A stretch of 57,574 nt of DNA from an uncultured Lachnospiraceae bacterium (GTDB lineage Bacteria > Bacillota > Clostridia > Lachnospirales > Lachnospiraceae), in assembly GCA_949743325.1 (NCBI GenBank), contig CATJTQ010000095.1, forward strand, positions 1-57,574. The letters are read 5' to 3'. The notes below the pieces were generated by a model. That model ran no database searches. It was not told the origin of the DNA and saw nothing but the letters and a program-made list of their open reading frames with translations. Made by a program: the position numbers and the translations under genes. Of the stretch, positions 53,289-57,574 are shown piece after piece. How positions within the stretch are numbered: position 1 is the first letter of the stretch; each line of letters starts with the position of its first letter.

Positions 53289-55097
53289 ATGATTTACAAA
53301 AGGAAAAAGGTATTAAAAAATACGATAAAAAATAATTTATATTTATTAAAATATGTTTATAAATATTCATTTGAAACTGTCATATGGCGGGTAATAAATA
53401 TCCTGCTTGGTATTGCGGTTGACGCAACTCTTAATGTTATGTTTTTACAGGCGGTTGTTGATGTTATGACTTCTGATTCCGGTATGAATAAAATATTTAA
53501 ATATATTACTATTGTGACAATTCTGATGATTGGGTATGGTTTAGTGAATGCATTATATTCACAATATATTGAACCGATTGGAAAACAAAAGATACATAAA
53601 GGGATGCATAATCTAATATTTGACAGAGTTAAAAATCTTGACTTAGAAAAGTTTGATGATTCAGATTTTTATAATGATTATATTTGGTCGCTAAAAGAAG
53701 TGGATAATCGCACAATTAAATCTTTTGTTATGCTTACAGAGTTTTTAAAATCAATTATTTCTTCAGGGGTATTTGTAATTATTTCTATAAAATTTGATTG
53801 GAAATTTCTTGGTTTTGTAATAGTGCCGGTCATTATCAGAATGGCTGTGAGTAATTATAAGAGCCGTCTCAATTATGAGATTAATGTAGAATTGAATGAA
53901 ATAAATCGAAAAAAAGATTATGCAAGACGTACATTTTATTTAAAAGATTATGCGAAAGAAATAAGAACTTATCCAATTGCCAAAAGACTTCTTTATATGT
54001 TTAATAAATGCGTAGATGAAAATATAACTATAATAAAGAAATTTGCAAAACGTTTCGTTTTTGTTACAAATTTAGAGACTAATACATATTGGTTATTTGG
54101 AAAAGTACCAATTACAATATATATGTGTTTTCTTGTTTTAAAATATAAGGAATTGTCAGTAGGTTCATTTGTAGCTATGTATTCAGCCGCGTCAAAACTA
54201 ATGTATTCTCTGGCATCTATATTTGTTATTATACCATCTTTAAGGGAAAACGGTTTATTTGCGGAGAAAATTATTAAGCTTTTAAAATGTAAAGGGAATA
54301 TAGAGGAAGACAATACAGGAAAAGTGTTGAGTGAGGATATAACTTCATTGAAGATTAAAAATGTAAGTTTTACATATCCTTTTAGCCAAGAGAAAATATT
54401 AAAAGACATTAATATTACTGTTAATAGAGGTGAGAAAGTTGCTATCGTAGGATTGAACGGCGCTGGAAAAACGACATTGATAAAGCTATTATTAAGATTT
54501 TATGATCCTGATGAAGGAAGTATATTAATTAATGAAAATAATATAAAACACTATAAAATTAAAGAATATAGAAAAATCTTCTCGGCAGTATTTCAAGATT
54601 TTCAATTGTATGCAGTTAGTTTAAGAGAAAATATACTTATGAGAATAGCGGATAAAGATTCAGATAATGAACTAAAACATGTTATAGATGATGTAGGAAT
54701 TTCTGAATTTAGAAATGATTTAGACAGAAACGTTACTAAAGAATTTGATAAGGATGGGTTGATTTGTTCAGGAGGGCAGAAACAAAAATTATCTATAGCG
54801 CGTGCGGTATTTAAAAAGTCAGATATATTGATTTTAGATGAAGCTTCAAGTTCATTAGATCCTATTTCAGAAGATAGAATTCAAAAATTGGTTGCCAATC
54901 AAAAAAGAAGTGTAATATTTATATCACATCGTCTCTCATCTGTCAAAGATGTGGATAGAATATATTTTCTTGAAAACGGTCAGATAATTGAGACAGGAAG
55001 TCATGAGCAGTTAATGAAAAAAAATGGAAAATATGCATATATGTATACTTTGCAGGCTGAGAAATATGAGTTGAATTTAAAAGAAAAGGATTTATAA
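53289..55097 (+). CDS. ABC transporter, fused permease and ATPase
   Basis: A 602-residue exporter half-transporter. About six N-terminal membrane helices to residue 320 (for example ILLGIAVDATLNVMFLQAV and VFVIISIKFDWKFLGFVIV). The ATPase domain has Walker A VGLNGAGKTT near 390, signature CSGGQKQKLSIARA near 495, and LILDEASSSLDP. It lacks an N-terminal peptidase C39 domain, so it does not cleave a leader. It probably works as a homodimer to export the locus product. Confidence 0.92.
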   Translation: MIYKRKKVLKNTIKNNLYLLKYVYKYSFETVIWRVINILLGIAVDATLNVMFLQAVVDVMTSDSGMNKIFKYITIVTILMIGYGLVNALYSQYIEPIGKQKIHKGMHNLIFDRVKNLDLEKFDDSDFYNDYIWSLKEVDNRTIKSFVMLTEFLKSIISSGVFVIISIKFDWKFLGFVIVPVIIRMAVSNYKSRLNYEINVELNEINRKKDYARRTFYLKDYAKEIRTYPIAKRLLYMFNKCVDENITIIKKFAKRFVFVTNLETNTYWLFGKVPITIYMCFLVLKYKELSVGSFVAMYSAASKLMYSLASIFVIIPSLRENGLFAEKIIKLLKCKGNIEEDNTGKVLSEDITSLKIKNVSFTYPFSQEKILKDINITVNRGEKVAIVGLNGAGKTTLIKLLLRFYDPDEGSILINENNIKHYKIKEYRKIFSAVFQDFQLYAVSLRENILMRIADKDSDNELKHVIDDVGISEFRNDLDRNVTKEFDKDGLICSGGQKQKLSIARAVFKKSDILILDEASSSLDPISEDRIQKLVANQKRSVIFISHRLSSVKDVDRIYFLENGQIIETGSHEQLMKKNGKYAYMYTLQAEKYELNLKEKDL

Positions 55098-55139
55098 ATA
55101 ATAGTGAATATATAATTGTATAAAAATATAGGAGGAGAC

Positions 55140-56513
55140 ATGTCTAAAAAAATAATATTTATTTCTATTATTTTTAGTTTGTACTTAATAGTAAGCGCCT
55201 GTTCTGATAAAAAACAGCAATACACAGTCAATATTGATATTGAAGATGATGAATATTATGGGGTAATTACTAAAGAGGAACTTATTGAAAATAGAGTTAC
55301 AGATGTTGATAAAGATATGATAAGTGAAAATTCAATTGGCTTTTTAAAAGAAGACGGAAGTAAAATATTATATGTTTTTTCACAAAATATTTTTTATAAA
55401 GACGGGGACAAGATGTTTTTAATCGATGACAGATTGTGTGAGAATAAAAACGATTATACAGAAAGAGGTTATTTATATACAGTAAAAGGAAATGATATAA
55501 AGTCATATTATAATAAGGATTTTAGTGGCAGCGAGGGAATTATTGTTGAATATGCGGCTGACAGTTTTATGATAAAAAGTCAAAATAATAGAAAGACAGA
55601 AGGTATATGTCAAAAACAAGAGAATATTATTGGTGAAGAAAAAAATATGATAGTATACAAAAATGTATTTGCTAATAATAGTGATATGAGAGTTTATCCT
55701 AATTTTCTTGGTACAAGCATCGAGATAAATACAAGAGATAATTCGAAACATAAATTTACTGTAAGAGTTGAGCTTAACGATAAATACGAATATTTAAAAA
55801 AAGAACCGGGAGGGTATATAGTTGTTTTAAATGAATTTACGGATGAGGTAGATCCTGTAGGGATTATCCATGTTCCTATAGTTAGAGATAAAGAAGGGGA
55901 AATATATTGCTCAAATAATATAAATATAAGTAAAGTAACGGATCAAAAGTATAATATAACATTTGAAATTGAAGATAAAATAGACCTGACAGACAGCATT
56001 ATTTATTCATCATTTGAATTTTATAGGAGCAAGCAGCCTGATAACGCAATATATTCTAAGAAATCTGATTTGACATATAATCATTTAAATAATTGTTCAG
56101 TACTAGGACAAACTTCAGAATATGGTATAGGAAGATTAATGTTAAGATTTTTAATTACTGAAAAATTTGATTTACCAGCTGAAGATTTGGAATCAGTTAC
56201 TTATAAAGTGAAAAGTTTAGGAGAACGGCAGGAGCTTGAAATGCATGTATTAAATGAGGATTGGTGCAGTGTTACAGGAAACTGGGACAGTAATTATAAT
56301 GTCGGGGACTGTATATCAAAGAGCAGTTATGAGAAAGGGTATATTTCTTTTAATATAACTGAGATTATGAAAAGGTGGTGTGAAGATAATGAGGGGAGGT
56401 TAGAGCATAATGGAGTCCAAATTAAATTGGTGGATGAGGAGAATAAGAAGTTATTCTTACTAAGCAATGACAGTGTGTTGTATATTGCAAGGACAATTAT
56501 ACAGATTAAATAA
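55140..56513 (+). CDS. Lipoprotein with DNRLRE-type domain
   Basis: A 457-residue surface protein. The signal peptide ends in a lipobox (VSAC) with Cys at about 21. The middle region (NSDMRVYPNFLG, YIVVLNEFTDEVDPVG) resembles the region that precedes DNRLRE domains in large clostridial wall and RHS proteins. The C-terminal part (RLMLRFLI, NEDWCSVTGNWD, SFNITEIMKRWCED) matches DNRLRE. Unlike RHS proteins, nothing follows. ATG at 55140 follows AGGAGGAG. Confidence 0.75.
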   Translation: MSKKIIFISIIFSLYLIVSACSDKKQQYTVNIDIEDDEYYGVITKEELIENRVTDVDKDMISENSIGFLKEDGSKILYVFSQNIFYKDGDKMFLIDDRLCENKNDYTERGYLYTVKGNDIKSYYNKDFSGSEGIIVEYAADSFMIKSQNNRKTEGICQKQENIIGEEKNMIVYKNVFANNSDMRVYPNFLGTSIEINTRDNSKHKFTVRVELNDKYEYLKKEPGGYIVVLNEFTDEVDPVGIIHVPIVRDKEGEIYCSNNINISKVTDQKYNITFEIEDKIDLTDSIIYSSFEFYRSKQPDNAIYSKKSDLTYNHLNNCSVLGQTSEYGIGRLMLRFLITEKFDLPAEDLESVTYKVKSLGERQELEMHVLNEDWCSVTGNWDSNYNVGDCISKSSYEKGYISFNITEIMKRWCEDNEGRLEHNGVQIKLVDEENKKLFLLSNDSVLYIARTIIQIK

Positions 56514-56533
56514 AATATAAGGAGATAATAATT

Positions 56534-57295
56534 ATGAAGAAAATAAAAGTAATATTATGCAGAGCAGCAGCGATATTTATCATGCTTGGATGCAGCAGCT
56601 TTAATGTAAATGCCGAAGTTTCTAAGCAGTCGGGTATACCGGAGATGATGCAGCCAAATTCAGTAATTAGATTTACAGATGAAGAAAATTATGATATTAT
56701 AGAAGGAGGGGAGTATGAAGGCGATTATGTGACCAGCGTTGAAAATCAAGATAAATTATCGGATGTATGGCCAACGCCAAATGAAGGTACATATGTATAT
56801 TATGCAAGCGATGGAAGAGTTAATAAAATACAATTGGGCAATGTGTCTGATACAGCAAGCGCCTACTCAAGAAATACTGTTGATGATCAACATATAATAT
56901 GCGATGGTTGTAAGAAGCCGGCAGTAAAGGAAGGCTGTGTAATTGTAGGAGATTATCATTTTGGTTCAGGGGCGTTAAATTCTATAATAGTTAGAGATAC
57001 TTATACAAGAGGTTATGGGAGATTTACAAATTTTGATGATGAAACAGGTGAATCAGATAATATATTAAAAAAAGGAGATATTGCAACATCGTCTCATTAT
57101 GATAATCCGCCATATCAGACAAAGATTACTTGTAAAGCAAATGGTCATACTAAAAAATTAAATAAGGCAGATTTAGGATGTCTTCCGGATGCGGTTATAG
57201 ATATTTGGAAATATGGAACAGAATACTTTGGCAAGAGTTGGGAGAAAAATTTAACTATAGAAAATGGCAGTTATTGTTATTATTATGATGATTAA
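56534..57295 (+). CDS. Secreted protein with 3D/double-psi-barrel-like tail
   Basis: A 253-residue exported protein. A signal peptide ends near NVNA at 27, although MLGC at 17-20 is an imperfect lipobox. The middle contains several Cys (ICDGCKKPAVKEGC). The last 75 residues (QTKITCKANGHT, ADLGCLPDAVIDIWKYG, YFGKSWEKNL) recall the 3D/RlpA-like barrels that contact peptidoglycan, with D-x-G and IDxW segments. I cannot assign an activity. It follows the DNRLRE lipoprotein by 20 bases behind AAGGAGA. Confidence 0.7.
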   Translation: MKKIKVILCRAAAIFIMLGCSSFNVNAEVSKQSGIPEMMQPNSVIRFTDEENYDIIEGGEYEGDYVTSVENQDKLSDVWPTPNEGTYVYYASDGRVNKIQLGNVSDTASAYSRNTVDDQHIICDGCKKPAVKEGCVIVGDYHFGSGALNSIIVRDTYTRGYGRFTNFDDETGESDNILKKGDIATSSHYDNPPYQTKITCKANGHTKKLNKADLGCLPDAVIDIWKYGTEYFGKSWEKNLTIENGSYCYYYDD

Positions 57296-57327
57296 TAAAT
57301 TATAATGTGGTGGGGAGTTTTGTAAAT

Positions 57328-57574
57328 ATGAAACTAAGTAAAAAAATGTTATTAGTAGGAGTATGTATTAGTGTATTTGCAGGGATGTCAGGGTGCACTG
57401 TGTCAAAAGGAACAGTTAACAATAATAAAGATACCGTTGAAAAGAATATAGAAAATAAACAAGAAAAAGGAAAACATGATAACAGGTATCTTTCTTTTAC
57501 AGTGACAGGATATGATGATTATAAAATTTATAATTATACATATGATTTAGAGACCGGACAGGTAGAGAATAGGG
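57328..57574 (+). CDS. Lipoprotein, 3' end outside the window
   Basis: The first 82 codons of an open frame. The signal peptide ends in a lipobox (GMSGC) with Cys near 23, followed by a polar, Lys/Asn-rich linker and the start of a beta-like region (LSFTVTGYDDYKIYNYTYD). The GTGGGGAG site lies upstream. It continues the run of surface proteins. The family cannot be told from this fragment. Confidence 0.75.
   Translation, partial: MKLSKKMLLVGVCISVFAGMSGCTVSKGTVNNNKDTVEKNIENKQEKGKHDNRYLSFTVTGYDDYKIYNYTYDLETGQVENR

Noticed and set aside
1-57574. Search for tRNA, rRNA, CRISPR arrays, insertion sequences and phage genes.
   Set aside because: No convincing example was seen by reading; short repeats present were explained as hairpins or direct repeats.

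Overview
The window is AT-rich chromosomal DNA of an anaerobic, spore-forming Firmicute. The gene set best fits Clostridia, probably Lachnospiraceae. The evidence is the spoIIA and spoVA sporulation genes, two T-box leaders, RNase Y, HPr kinase, a high-molecular-weight rubredoxin next to rubrerythrin, pyruvate formate-lyase with its activase, ThyX, and AAGGAGG-type ribosome binding sites. A chemoreceptor suggests motility. I saw no rRNA, tRNA, CRISPR array, integrase, transposase or phage gene.

Layout. 1-1.9 kb: a YtrA-like GntR regulator with an ABC-2 transporter. 2.0-9.1 kb: T-box-controlled leuA, purA, a LexA-type promoter with recA-recX, and RNase Y (rny). 9.35-9.6 kb: a structured RNA with its own promoter, most likely 6S RNA. 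9.8-12.2 kb: a membrane-anchored polysaccharide deacetylase with cell-wall-binding repeats, and an unknown Ala/Lys-rich protein. 12.4-14.0 kb: an oxidative-stress operon (Fur/PerR-like regulator, flavin reductase-rubredoxin, rubrerythrin). 14.2-21.0 kb: enolase, a helical protein, a YfcE phosphodiesterase, glycosyltransferase-aroD-hprK-ROK kinase-PH protein. 21.3-26.3 kb: a MacB/FtsX-type ABC exporter with a two-component system. 26.4-32.3 kb: T-box-controlled valS, folC, a 47-residue protein and a zinc-ribbon/TPR protein.

32.4-44.2 kb is a sporulation block: spoIIAA-spoIIAB-sigF, then spoVAA-spoVAB-spoVAC, with spoVAD-spoVAE displaced about 7 kb downstream. A chemoreceptor, the oppositely oriented pflB-pflA pair and a GreA-like factor lie between the two spoVA parts. 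44.4-47.8 kb: typA-thyX on the minus strand and a divergent two-OB-fold SSB-like gene.

47.9 kb to the end is accessory and is the most interesting part. It holds a PF14907-like nucleotidyltransferase, a thymidylate-kinase-like enzyme and an acyl carrier protein in one operon, followed by an XRE regulator, a BtrH_N-like Cys/His/Asp protein, a stand-alone AMP-forming ligase, an ABC exporter, a DNRLRE-type lipoprotein, a secreted cysteine-containing protein with a 3D/double-psi-barrel-like tail, and a second lipoprotein cut by the window edge. Carrier protein, adenylating enzyme, acyltransferase-like protein and exporter together resemble the acyl-transfer logic of butirosin biosynthesis. I know of no described system with this set. 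The product and the role of the surface proteins are unknown.
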